Below are positions 56,394-64,000 of a stretch of DNA of 64,000 nt, in pieces. The DNA lies in contig NZ_NKHL01000108.1 of the NCBI RefSeq assembly GCF_002934685.1, forward strand, positions 46,693 through 110,692. The letters are read 5' to 3'. Each line of letters begins with the position of its first letter. The first letter of the stretch is position 1. The stretch is from Pseudomonas bohemica. GTDB taxonomy: Bacteria > Pseudomonadota > Gammaproteobacteria > Pseudomonadales > Pseudomonadaceae. The notes under the pieces are model-generated. The model saw nothing but the letters and a program-made list of their open reading frames with translations. It did no database searches and had not been told where the DNA came from. A program made the position numbers and the translations under genes.

Positions 56394-57098
56394 ATGAAAC
56401 CAGTTCAGCTGCCCCTGAGTGTGCGTCTGCGTGATGACGCCACCTTCATCAATTACTATCCAGGTGCCAATGCCGCTGCGCTCGGCTATGTCGAGCGCCT
56501 GTGCGAAGCCGACGCCGGGTGGACCGAAAGCCTCATTTACCTCTGGGGCAAGCATGGAGTAGGGCGTACGCATCTTCTGCAAGCCGCCTGCCTGCGTTTC
56601 GAGCAAATGGGCGAACCTGCCGTTTACCTGCCAATGGCCGAAGTCATCGATGAAGGCGTCGAGTTGTTCGATCATCTGGAGCAGTACGAGTTGGTATGTC
56701 TGGACGACCTGCAAGTGGTGGTCGGCAAGCCTGAATGGGAAGAGGCGCTGTTTCATCTGTTCAACCGCTTGCGGGACAGCGGCCGTCGTCTGCTGATCGC
56801 GGCATCGTGTTCGCCGCGGGAGTTGCCGGTCAAGCTGGCGGACCTCAAGTCACGACTGACCATGGCGCTGGTGTTCCAGATGCGCCTGCTGTCGGACGAA
56901 GAAAAACTCCGCGCCCTGCAGTTGCGCGCCTCGCGTCGAGGTCTGCACCTGACCGACGAAGTGGGCCATTTTATCCTCACCCGAGGAAAGCGCAGCATGA
57001 GCGCGCTGTTCGATCTGCTCGAAGAACTCGACCAGGCCTCGCTGCAGGCCCAGCGCAAGCTGACCATTCCTTTCCTTAAAGAGACGCTGGGCTGGTGA
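56394..57098 (+). CDS. hda: DnaA inactivator Hda
   Basis: 234-aa AAA+ DnaA-homologue that, with the DNA clamp, promotes ATP hydrolysis by DnaA after initiation. N-terminal clamp-binding QLPLSV, modified Walker A GKHGVGRTHLL, Walker B LVCLDDLQ, arginine-finger region LKSRLTMAL. Start ATG 56394 by homology. Stop overlaps the sirtuin GTG. Confidence 0.93.
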   Translation: MKPVQLPLSVRLRDDATFINYYPGANAAALGYVERLCEADAGWTESLIYLWGKHGVGRTHLLQAACLRFEQMGEPAVYLPMAEVIDEGVELFDHLEQYELVCLDDLQVVVGKPEWEEALFHLFNRLRDSGRRLLIAASCSPRELPVKLADLKSRLTMALVFQMRLLSDEEKLRALQLRASRRGLHLTDEVGHFILTRGKRSMSALFDLLEELDQASLQAQRKLTIPFLKETLGW

Positions 57099-57871
57099 TC
57101 GGCATTGCGGTCGATCCAGCGCTGGTGCTGCAGACCGCTGCGGCCTTGCGCCACGCCGAACGCATTCTGATCATCACCGGCGCCGGGCTTTCGGCTGATT
57201 CGGGGCTTCCGACCTATCGAGGCGTGGGTGGCCTTTATAACAGTCAGACCGACGACGGGCTGCCGATCGAGATGGCCCTGTCCGGTCCGATGTTGCGTCG
57301 GGATCCCGCGCTGTGCTGGAAATACATTGCCCAATTAGGCAGCGCTTGCCTGGGCGGGCAGCCCAATGCGGCGCACTATGCCATCGCGCAGCTTCAGCGG
57401 CGCAAGCCTGAGTGCTGGGTATTGACGCAGAATGTCGACGGATACCACCGCGCCGCGGGCAGCCCGCCCGAGCGACTGATCGAAATCCACGGCCAGTTGG
57501 CGCCGCTCTACTGTCAGTCCTGCGGCGCCGAAGACCCGCAATTGAGCGAACACTTGCAGCGCCCGTTGCCGCCGTTATGCGCGCACTGCCACGGCGTGTT
57601 GCGACCGCCGGTCGTCTTGTTTCAGGAGATGCTGCCAGAGCTGGCATTGAACGTGCTGTATGCAGAGATGGCAAAAGGCTTTGATGCTGTGCTCAGCATC
57701 GGAACCACTGCCAGCTTTCCTTATATTCACGAGCCGATGCTGCGCACGCGGATTACAGGAGGCTTTACCGCGGAGATAAACCCTTCATCGACCGATCACT
57801 CCATTCACATGGATGCATTTCTGAGGTGTAGAGCCTTAGATGTGATGGAAGACCTGGTAAGTCACATTTAA
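57095..57871 (+). CDS. Sir2-family NAD-dependent deacetylase
   Basis: 258 aa. NAD-binding GAGLSADSGLPTYRG, TQNVDGYH, catalytic histidine in EIHGQLAPLYC, and a zinc ribbon with two CxxC pairs (CQSC, CAHC). The GTG start overlaps the hda stop (GTGA). Class cannot be fixed; the Tyr/Arg pair of CobB-type desuccinylases is not obvious. Confidence 0.9.
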   Translation: MIGIAVDPALVLQTAAALRHAERILIITGAGLSADSGLPTYRGVGGLYNSQTDDGLPIEMALSGPMLRRDPALCWKYIAQLGSACLGGQPNAAHYAIAQLQRRKPECWVLTQNVDGYHRAAGSPPERLIEIHGQLAPLYCQSCGAEDPQLSEHLQRPLPPLCAHCHGVLRPPVVLFQEMLPELALNVLYAEMAKGFDAVLSIGTTASFPYIHEPMLRTRITGGFTAEINPSSTDHSIHMDAFLRCRALDVMEDLVSHI

Positions 57872-57946
57872 TTCGATTGAATTTGCAAATGGCGACGATA
57901 GAGGGCATAGTCTCGGCTTCTTTACACATTAGCCACGGTCGTGCCC

Positions 57947-58633
57947 ATGCTAAATCGCTTCGCACCCCTCGTGCCTCTCGCACTCGTAACGCTGCTGTTC
58001 GGCTGCGCGGCCCAGATGCCAGCGTCGCAACAACAGTCGCAGAATCCGCAATTAAAGGACTCTGCCACCGCTCAAACCGCCAAGCGTGTCGACTATTCGT
58101 CTTCGGTTCTGGATGACGAAATCGCCACCGAAGATGAACTGGCCCAGTTTGCTGACGCGAAACCGTATCAGTTGCCGGTTCTGGCTGACAGCATTCTTGA
58201 GCGTGGCAAATCGTTGATCGGTACCCGTTACCGTTTCGGTGGTACCTCGACTACTTCGGGTTTCGATTGCAGCGGCTTCATCGGTTATCTGTTCCGTGAA
58301 GAGGCCGGCATGAGCCTGCCGCGTTCTTCTCGCGATATGGTCAATATCGATGCCCCTCTGGTCAAGCGCAATGACCTCAAGCCAGGCGATCTGCTGTTCT
58401 TCAGCACCGCAGGCCGCGGTCGTGTGAGCCATGCCGGCATCTATCTGGGCGATGACCAGTTCATCCACTCCAGCAGCCGTCGCAGTGGCGGTGTGCGCGT
58501 CGACAGTCTCGACGATGCTTACTGGGCCCGCACATTCATCGAAGCCAAGCGCGCATTGGCCATGGCACCTGCCAAGGTTCCAGAAACAACGACTGCGATG
58601 ACTTCGACTACAATCAAGCGCCAACACCGGTAG
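57947..58633 (+). CDS. NlpC/P60 lipoprotein 1
   Basis: 228 aa. Lipobox TLLFGC, then ~85-residue linker and NlpC/P60 peptidase domain with DCSGFIGYLF (Cys nucleophile), SHAGIYLGDDQFIHSSS (His). Probably a D,L-endopeptidase cutting peptidoglycan stems in the outer membrane compartment. A similar gene follows. Confidence 0.9.
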   Translation: MLNRFAPLVPLALVTLLFGCAAQMPASQQQSQNPQLKDSATAQTAKRVDYSSSVLDDEIATEDELAQFADAKPYQLPVLADSILERGKSLIGTRYRFGGTSTTSGFDCSGFIGYLFREEAGMSLPRSSRDMVNIDAPLVKRNDLKPGDLLFFSTAGRGRVSHAGIYLGDDQFIHSSSRRSGGVRVDSLDDAYWARTFIEAKRALAMAPAKVPETTTAMTSTTIKRQHR

Positions 58634-58811
58634 TAGGAACTGTTGCCGTCTCAGCGCGAGCCGCGTTGCTGAGCCAAATCCTGTCCGGCGAGGCGAAGGA
58701 CACCGAGGATGGTCACTCCTTTCTCAAGTCCTTCAATGACGCCGGGCGGGATTTGGCGCGCAACGTGGCCGTGCTAAGGCCGTGTAGAGACGGCAACATC
58801 CCCTACTTTGG

Positions 58812-58842
58812 GCGCGCGACCGGGGAAATCCCGGTTGCGCGC
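58812..58842. other. Strong hairpin between NlpC/P60 genes
   Basis: 13-bp stem GCGCGCGACCGGG / CCCGGTTGCGCGC with a 5-nt loop (GAAAT), one G-U pair in RNA. No T-tract. It occupies the end of the 245-bp gap between the two lipoprotein genes; nothing else is seen in that gap. Confidence 0.6.
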
Positions 58843-58884
58843 GATCCTGCAGAGTAAGCCGCATCCTCAGGGGTTGTTGTGTTT

Positions 58885-59418
58885 ATGTCGTTTACGCGCC
58901 TGGCCGTTACCTCACTGGCTGTATTGCTGGCTGCTTGCTCCAGCAATCCACCGCCATCCCGACCCAAGGTCGTTTCCAGGCCTGTGGTCTCTGCTCCCTC
59001 TCAATTTTCATCTCCCGTCGCTGATGATGTGCTGCTGCGTGCCATTGGGCTGGTGGGCACGCCGTATCGTTGGGGCGGAAACACGCCGGATTCGGGATTC
59101 GATTGCAGTGGCTTGATCGGGTACGTGTATCAGGGCGCCGCAGGGATCGTCTTGCCTCGATCGACCCGCGACATGATCAACCTGCGCGGCCCGGACATCG
59201 ATCGCAGCCAATTGCAGACCGGTGATCTGGTGTTCTTCGCCACCGGTGGCGGCTCGAACGTGAGCCATGCCGGGATCTACGTCGGCGAAGGGCGCTTCGT
59301 GCATGCCCCGGCGACTGGCGGCACCGTGAAACTCGACAGCCTCGACAAACCTTACTGGCAGAAAGCGTGGCTCAACGCCAAGCGCGTGATTCAGCCTCCG
59401 AATCTGGCGAAGCAGTAA
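58885..59418 (+). CDS. NlpC/P60 lipoprotein 2
   Basis: 177 aa. Lipobox VLLAAC, proline-rich linker, NlpC/P60 domain: DCSGLIGYVY (Cys), SHAGIYVGEGRFVHAPA (His). Shorter linker than lipoprotein 1. AGGGG is 11 nt from this ATG and 5 nt from a GTG at 58879, so the start may be two codons earlier. Confidence 0.9.
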   Translation: MSFTRLAVTSLAVLLAACSSNPPPSRPKVVSRPVVSAPSQFSSPVADDVLLRAIGLVGTPYRWGGNTPDSGFDCSGLIGYVYQGAAGIVLPRSTRDMINLRGPDIDRSQLQTGDLVFFATGGGSNVSHAGIYVGEGRFVHAPATGGTVKLDSLDKPYWQKAWLNAKRVIQPPNLAKQ

Positions 59419-59476
59419 ACAGCCTGGCTCTAAGGTGTTTTTCGTGTTCACTGTTTTGCCGAAGTGAACACCGGGT

Positions 59477-59563
59477 CCTGTAGAAGCGCTTGCCCGCGAT
59501 GGCGATGTGTTCGGTCGTCGTTGTTTGACTTAACGCCATCGCGGGCAAGCGCGCTCCTACAGA
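59477..59563. repeat. REP doublet (REPIN)
   Basis: CTGTAGAAGCGCTTGCCCGC and ATCGCGGGCAAGCGCGCTCC between convergent genes. Confidence 0.82.
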
Positions 59564-59566
59564 TGC

Positions 59567-60907
59567 TCATTGCGAGGAAGTCTGCGCCGTCCGCGCTGCC
59601 GTAACTCGCCAGATCTTGTTGCCGACATCGTCGGCCACCAACACCCCACCTCTGTTGTCGTTGACCACTCCAACCGGGCGGCCTTGTGCTTTTTCATCGG
59701 CGTTGAGGAATCCGCTCAACAGGTCTACCGGCGTGCCGCTGGGTTTGCCGTCCTTGAACGGCACGAACAACACCTTGTAGCCGCTGTGGGGATTGCGGTT
59801 CCAGGAGCCGTGCTGACCCACGAACAACCCTTCATTGAACGGCGCAGGCAAGGATTTGCCGTCGGCGAACGCCAGGCCCAGGGAGGCAGTGTGCGGGCCG
59901 ACGGCGAAGTCCGGAGCGATGGCCTTCTGCACCAGTTCCGGATTTTGTGGCGAGACGCGAATGTCCACATGCTGCCCGTAGTAACTAAACGGCCAACCAC
60001 AAAACGCGCCGTCCTGAACTGAAGTCACGTAGTCGGGCACCAGATCGCTGCCGATTTCGTCACGCTCATTCACCGCTGTCCACAGTTTGCCGGTGCTCGG
60101 GTCCCAGTCCATGCCGTTGGGGTTGCGCAGGCCGGAGGCGAATATCCGGTGATTGCCTGTCGCAGCGTCCACCTCCCAGATGGCCGCCCGGCCTTTTTCC
60201 GCATCCAGACCGTTTTCACCGGCGTTACTGTTGGAACCCACCGTGACGTACAGCTTGCTACCGTCCTTGCTGGCGATGACGTTTTTGGTCCAGTGGTGAT
60301 TGATCGTGCCGCCGGGGAGGTCGGTGACTTTCAGCGGCTCACCCTTGATCGAGGTTTCGCCCGACGTGTAGTTGAAGCGCAACAGGCGGTCGGTGTCGGC
60401 GACATAGAAGTCATTGCCCACCAGCGTCATGCCTAACGGCGAATTCATATGATCGATGAACACGGTGCGGGTTTCTGCGACGCCATCGTGATCTTGATCG
60501 CGCAGCAAGGTGATGCGGTTGGCGCTCGGCACCCCGGCGCCGGCGCGGCCCATGACTTTCTTCATGACCCAGCCCTTGATGCCTTTGCTGTCATCGGGTT
60601 TGGGTGGTGCGTTGGTTTCGGCCACCAGAACATCGCCGTTGGGCAGCACATAGAGCCAGCGCGGGTGGTCGAGGTTTTCTGCGAAAGCGGCGACTTGCGT
60701 GCCAGGCGCGGCAGTGGGTTTGGCGCCTGCGGGCCAGCCGACTGCCGGGGCGATGTTGACGGTGGGAATCAGCGTCTTGTTCGGTTCCGGCAGCTGGGGC
60801 GACGGTCCCATGCCGTCCGAGACCTGCAACCTTGAAGATTCGCCGCACGCCGCGAGCCCGCCGGCGAGCAACAGCAACACCACAACCTGGGGTTTTAGCT
60901 TGAACAT
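59567..60907 (-). CDS. Sorbosone-dehydrogenase-like lipoprotein
   Basis: 446-aa six-bladed beta-propeller of the PQQ-dependent sorbosone/glucose dehydrogenase superfamily: HPRWLYVLPNGDVLVAET, GLRNPNGMDWDP and QHGSWNRNP motifs. Lipobox GLAAC, so membrane-anchored in the periplasm. Substrate unknown. ATG 60907 with GGGAG upstream. Confidence 0.85.
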   Translation of the reverse strand: MFKLKPQVVVLLLLAGGLAACGESSRLQVSDGMGPSPQLPEPNKTLIPTVNIAPAVGWPAGAKPTAAPGTQVAAFAENLDHPRWLYVLPNGDVLVAETNAPPKPDDSKGIKGWVMKKVMGRAGAGVPSANRITLLRDQDHDGVAETRTVFIDHMNSPLGMTLVGNDFYVADTDRLLRFNYTSGETSIKGEPLKVTDLPGGTINHHWTKNVIASKDGSKLYVTVGSNSNAGENGLDAEKGRAAIWEVDAATGNHRIFASGLRNPNGMDWDPSTGKLWTAVNERDEIGSDLVPDYVTSVQDGAFCGWPFSYYGQHVDIRVSPQNPELVQKAIAPDFAVGPHTASLGLAFADGKSLPAPFNEGLFVGQHGSWNRNPHSGYKVLFVPFKDGKPSGTPVDLLSGFLNADEKAQGRPVGVVNDNRGGVLVADDVGNKIWRVTAARTAQTSSQ

Positions 60908-61047
60908 GATCGAACTCCCTTCCTGGCAGTCATGCAATCGCATGTCTATGAGTAGAGGTCGTTCACAGGTGTCGGTTCAACCTCAGAACAGTGGCCGCTT
61001 CGATTGACGCTGTGGGGTCAACCCACTAACCTTCGCCGATTGTTTCA

Positions 61048-61245
61048 GGTGCCCGCGGCCACGGCCGATCAACAGGGTGAAACAGGGAAGCCGGTGCGAG
61101 CGCGTTTGCGATCAATCCCGGCGCTGCCTCCGCAACGGTAAATGAGTCAAGGCCCCGCACGATGCCACTGTGTTCCTCGAACATGGGAAGGCGCGCGGCT
61201 TGTGTACCAGCTCATGAGTCCGGAGACCGGCCTGATCCATTCAAC
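61048..61245 (+). ncRNA. Cobalamin (AdoCbl) riboswitch
   Basis: Ordered conserved parts: AGGTGCC (61051), GTGAAACAGGGAAGCCGGTG (61077 on), the B12 box core CTGCCTCCGCAACGGTA (61124-61140), GCCACTG (61163), TGGGAAGG and AGTCCGGAGACCGGCCTG (61214-61231). Lies 110 bp before cobO and presumably shuts the cob operon when B12 is plentiful. Confidence 0.95.
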
Positions 61246-61353
61246 AGCATCACGGAGGGCGATGCTCTGCGCAGGCTCGGGCCATTCAGCTCGGCGCCTG
61301 CTGTCAGTCTTTGCCTTCCGTTTGCCACACCTGCCCTCAAGCGGAGAGCCCGG

Positions 61354-61965
61354 ATGAGCGAATCCCCCGAACGTGACGAACGCCACCTGGCGCGCATGCA
61401 GCGCAAAAAGGCGGTGATGGACGAACGCATTGCCAGCGCGCCCAACGAGTGCGGCTTGCTGCTGGTCCTGACCGGCAACGGCAAAGGCAAGAGCAGCTCG
61501 GCCTTCGGCATGCTTGCGCGGGCCATGGGGCACGGCATGCAATGCGGCGTCGTGCAGTTCATCAAGGGCCGCAATGCCACCGGCGAGGAACTGTTCTTCC
61601 GCCGCTTTGCCGATCAGGTGCGTTATCACGTCATGGGCGAGGGGTTTACCTGGGAAACTCAAGACCGTCAGCGCGACATCGCCGCCGCCGAAGCCGCGTG
61701 GGTGGTGACTCAGGCGTTGCTGCGCAATCCCGAGATCGGTCTGGTGATCCTCGACGAACTGAACATCGCCCTCAAGCACGGCTATCTGGATCTTGAGCAG
61801 GTGCTCAGCGATCTGCAGGCGCGTCCGCCGATGCAGCATGTGGTTATCACCGGACGCGGCGCCAAACAGGAGCTGATCGACTTGTCCGATACCGTGTCCG
61901 AGATCGGCGTGATCAAGCACGCGTTTCAAGCCGGGATCAAGGCGCAGAAGGGTATCGAATTGTGA
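61354..61965 (+). CDS. cobO: Cob(I)yrinate a,c-diamide adenosyltransferase
   Basis: 203 aa. P-loop GNGKGKSSSAFG, VVQFIKGR and LVILDELNIALKHGYL. ATG 61354 with GGAGA upstream; the open frame before it is riboswitch. Followed after 10 nt by cobB. Confidence 0.95.
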   Translation: MSESPERDERHLARMQRKKAVMDERIASAPNECGLLLVLTGNGKGKSSSAFGMLARAMGHGMQCGVVQFIKGRNATGEELFFRRFADQVRYHVMGEGFTWETQDRQRDIAAAEAAWVVTQALLRNPEIGLVILDELNIALKHGYLDLEQVLSDLQARPPMQHVVITGRGAKQELIDLSDTVSEIGVIKHAFQAGIKAQKGIEL

Positions 61966-61975
61966 GTGAGCGTTC

Positions 61976-63271
61976 ATGAGCCAGCCTCGGTACTGCCCGG
62001 CGGTGTTGATCGCCGCGCCCGCCTCCGGCCAGGGCAAGACTACCGTCACGGCTGCACTGGCGCGTCTGCACCGCAACCAGGGGCGCAAGGTTCGGGTATT
62101 CAAATGCGGGCCGGATTTTCTCGACCCGATGATTCTTGAACGCGCCAGCGGCAACCCGGTTTATCAGTTGGACATGTGGATGGTCGGCGAAGACGAGAGC
62201 CGTCGGCTGCTGTGGGAAGCCGCCGCCGATGCCGACCTGATCCTGATCGAAGGCGTCATGGGCCTGTTCGACGGCACGCCTTCGAGTGCCGATCTGGCGC
62301 GGCGTTTCGGCGTACCCGTGCTGGGCGTGATCGACGGCACTGCGATGGCCCAGACCTTCGGCGCACTGGCCTTGGGCCTGGCACGTTATCAACCCGATCT
62401 GCCATTTGCCGGCGTGCTGGCCAATCGGGTCGGCACCGTGCGTCATGCGCAGTTGCTCGAAGGCAGCCTGACAGAGGGCTTACGCTGGTATGGCGCGTTG
62501 TCGCGGGAAACCGGTATCGAGTTGCCGAGCCGCCATCTGGGGTTGGTGCAGGCCAGTGAGCTCAATGACCTGGACGTGCGGCTCGATGCGGCGGCGGCAG
62601 CACTGGCCAGCACCTGCGACGCCACCTTGCCGCCTGCCGTGACCTTCGAAGCGCCGGACATCGTATCCGCCGAGCCTTTGCTTGAAGGCGTGCGCATCGC
62701 CGTCGCTCATGACGAAGCTTTCGCGTTTACCTACGGCGCCAGTCTGGATCTGCTGCGGCAGATGGGCGCCGAGTTGCTGTTCTTTTCTCCGATTCGGGAT
62801 CAGCAATTGCCCGATGCGCACAGCCTGTACCTGCCCGGTGGCTACCCTGAACTGCATCATGTGGCGCTGGGCCAGAACCAGTCGATGCTGCAGGCCATTC
62901 GCGCCCATCACACGGCTGGCAAACCGCTGCTGGCCGAATGCGGCGGGATGCTCTATCTGCTGGATGCCTTGACTGACGTCGATGGCCAGCGCGCCGAGCT
63001 GGTGGGCCTGTTCAAGGGCGAAGCGGTGATGCACAAGCGCCTGGCCGCGTTGGCCTTGCAGTCTGTGGCATTGCCGGAGGGTACATTGCGTGGACACACT
63101 TATCATCATTCATTGACCAGCACCGAACTGACGCCGATCGCCCGTGGCGTCAGCCCCAACGGTGGGCGTGGCGCCGAGGCGGTGTATCGGGAAGGGCGAA
63201 TGACCGCATCCTACGTACACTTCTATTTCCCATCCAATCCACGGGCGATGGCGGCGCTGTTTTTGCCATGA
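61976..63271 (+). CDS. cobB: Cobyrinate a,c-diamide synthase
   Basis: 431 aa. N-terminal ATP domain (APASGQGKTTVTAAL), C-terminal glutamine amidotransferase with the catalytic Cys in LLAECGGMLYL and His in TYHHSL. Amidates the a and c side chains in the corrin ring. Confidence 0.95.
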   Translation: MSQPRYCPAVLIAAPASGQGKTTVTAALARLHRNQGRKVRVFKCGPDFLDPMILERASGNPVYQLDMWMVGEDESRRLLWEAAADADLILIEGVMGLFDGTPSSADLARRFGVPVLGVIDGTAMAQTFGALALGLARYQPDLPFAGVLANRVGTVRHAQLLEGSLTEGLRWYGALSRETGIELPSRHLGLVQASELNDLDVRLDAAAAALASTCDATLPPAVTFEAPDIVSAEPLLEGVRIAVAHDEAFAFTYGASLDLLRQMGAELLFFSPIRDQQLPDAHSLYLPGGYPELHHVALGQNQSMLQAIRAHHTAGKPLLAECGGMLYLLDALTDVDGQRAELVGLFKGEAVMHKRLAALALQSVALPEGTLRGHTYHHSLTSTELTPIARGVSPNGGRGAEAVYREGRMTASYVHFYFPSNPRAMAALFLP

Positions 63272-63302
63272 ATACGTATTTGTGTCTGGCACCAACGCGG
63301 GC

Positions 63303-63399
63303 CCGTGGGAGTGAGCTTGCTCACGAAGGGGCCGGTCCATTCGAACCATTTTTAGCGTCTGCAATGGCCTCTTCGCGAGCAAGCTCGCCCCCACAGGGT
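63303..63399. repeat. REP doublet inside the cob operon
   Basis: CGTGGGAGTGAGCTTGCTCAC and TTCGCGAGCAAGCTCGCCCC, placed in the 174-bp gap between cobB and bluB, which otherwise read in one direction. Confidence 0.82.
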
Positions 63400-63445
63400 A
63401 ATCGGCGCCTGAAAGTTCTGCGTTTTCTTGCCTGTTGGGGCAATC

Positions 63446-64000
63446 ATGACTGACCGCACCTTCAGCGAAGCCGAGCGCGCTGCCGTCTATCGGGCCATTG
63501 CCGAGCGCCGGGACATGCGTCATTTCAGCGGCGGCTCGCTGGCGCCCGAGCTGCTGGCGCGGTTACTGGAAGCCGCGCATCACGCGCCCAGCGTCGGGCT
63601 GATGCAGCCATGGCGCTTCATTCGGATCAGCGACCGTCAGTTGCGTGGCCAGATTCAGGCGCAGGTGGAAGAGGAACGGATTCGCACCGCCGATGCCCTC
63701 GGCGAGCGTTCCAATGACTTCATGAAACTCAAGGTCGAAGGCATCAACGATTGCGCCGAGGTGCTGGTCGCCGCGCTGATGGACGACCGCGAGAAGCACA
63801 TCTTCGGACGTCGAACCTTGCCGGAAATGGACATCGCATCGTTGTCTTGCGCCATTCAGAACCTGTGGCTGGCGGCCCGTGCCGAGGGCTTGGGGATGGG
63901 CTGGGTATCGCTGTTCGAGCCTCAGGCACTGGCCGATCTGCTGCAGATGCCAACCGGTTCTAAGCCCTTGGCAATTCTGTGCCTGGGGCCGGTCAAGGAA
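63446..64000 (+). CDS. bluB: 5,6-dimethylbenzimidazole synthase BluB, partial
   Basis: Nitroreductase-fold enzyme that breaks up FMNH2 to make the lower ligand of B12. 185 codons seen, cut by the window end. Reads MTDRTFSEAERAAVYRAIAE, RRDMRHFSGG, HAPSVGLMQPWRFI and GLGMGWVSLFEP, all BluB-typical. Family length is about 215-220 aa, so only the last ~30 residues are missing. Confidence 0.93.
   Translation, partial: MTDRTFSEAERAAVYRAIAERRDMRHFSGGSLAPELLARLLEAAHHAPSVGLMQPWRFIRISDRQLRGQIQAQVEEERIRTADALGERSNDFMKLKVEGINDCAEVLVAALMDDREKHIFGRRTLPEMDIASLSCAIQNLWLAARAEGLGMGWVSLFEPQALADLLQMPTGSKPLAILCLGPVKE

Noticed and set aside
58666..58857. 63-aa reading between the NlpC/P60 genes
   Set aside because: No convincing ribosome site, and it passes through the strong hairpin.

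Overview
The window is chromosomal DNA of a fluorescent-type Pseudomonas, most likely from the fluorescens/syringae lineage. The evidence is the high-GC codon usage, the recognisable gene blocks nrdAB / two-component pair / pcpS / phoPQ / dctA and ldhA-gacS / cysM-rlmD-relA-mazG / purMN-hda / cobO-cobB-bluB (orders I recall from other Pseudomonas genomes), and more than twenty copies of the short palindromic REP elements (GTGGGAGTGAGCTTGCTCACGAA and GGAGCGCGCTTGCCCGCGAT types) that fill the intergenic gaps of this lineage. I saw no tRNA, rRNA or CRISPR array.

Layout. 1-1.9 kb: an IS110-family element with a frameshifted transposase has landed in the orfA of an IS3-family element, which itself abuts a hairpin downstream of nrdB. 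2-7.4 kb: class Ia ribonucleotide reductase (nrdB, nrdA, leftward), with a promoter region carrying two candidate NrdR boxes 32 bp apart and a perfect DnaA box. 7.4-10.5 kb: RstA/RstB-like two-component system plus a FhuF-like ferric reductase. 10.7-12.5 kb: PcpS phosphopantetheinyl transferase and a dienelactone-hydrolase-like secreted protein. 12.5-15.3 kb: a fourfold GTTCAG array (PhoP boxes), a shortened OprH-like gene, phoP and phoQ. 15.6-18.6 kb: sigma-54-type dctA and a CaiB/AMACR-family gene. 18.7-20.8 kb: sprT, a gutted YIP1-family gene, ttcA.

21-33.8 kb: a leftward hydroxyproline/proline-epimer catabolic cluster: 4-hydroxyproline epimerase, a three-subunit D-hydroxyproline dehydrogenase (DAAO-like, 2Fe-2S, FAD/NAD), a PAS-AraC regulator, a polar amino-acid ABC transporter, an aconitase-X-type cis-3-hydroxyproline dehydratase, a second proline-racemase-family enzyme with a Ser/Cys active-site pair, a DapA-family deaminase, and a GntR regulator. 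Three CGTATACG or near-identical palindromes sit just upstream of the deaminase, the binding protein and the GntR gene and look like that regulator's operators.

33.9-38.4 kb: small housekeeping genes (3-methyladenine glycosylase, WrbA-like, ArsC-like, a thioredoxin lipoprotein, META lipoprotein, ldhA). 38.5-43.7 kb: gacS and a divergent two-component pair at the pirRS position but with no pirA receptor beside it. 43.69-44.15 kb: four tandem 118-bp units, each a complete REP doublet. 44.3-50.5 kb: cysM, rlmD, relA, mazG, DUF2058. 50.5-57.9 kb: a 62-aa protein, DUF3108, purN, purM, DUF2066, AI-2E/PerM permease, hda, sirtuin. 57.9-60.9 kb: two NlpC/P60 lipoproteins and a sorbosone-dehydrogenase-like lipoprotein. 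61-64 kb: a cobalamin riboswitch leading cobO, cobB and the start of bluB.

Most of the window is ordinary core genome. The parts most worth a second look are the PhoP-box array in front of a decaying oprH, the GTATAC regulon of the hydroxyproline cluster, the tandem REPIN array, the NrdR/DnaA control region and the nested insertion sequences with a possible bridge-RNA region.
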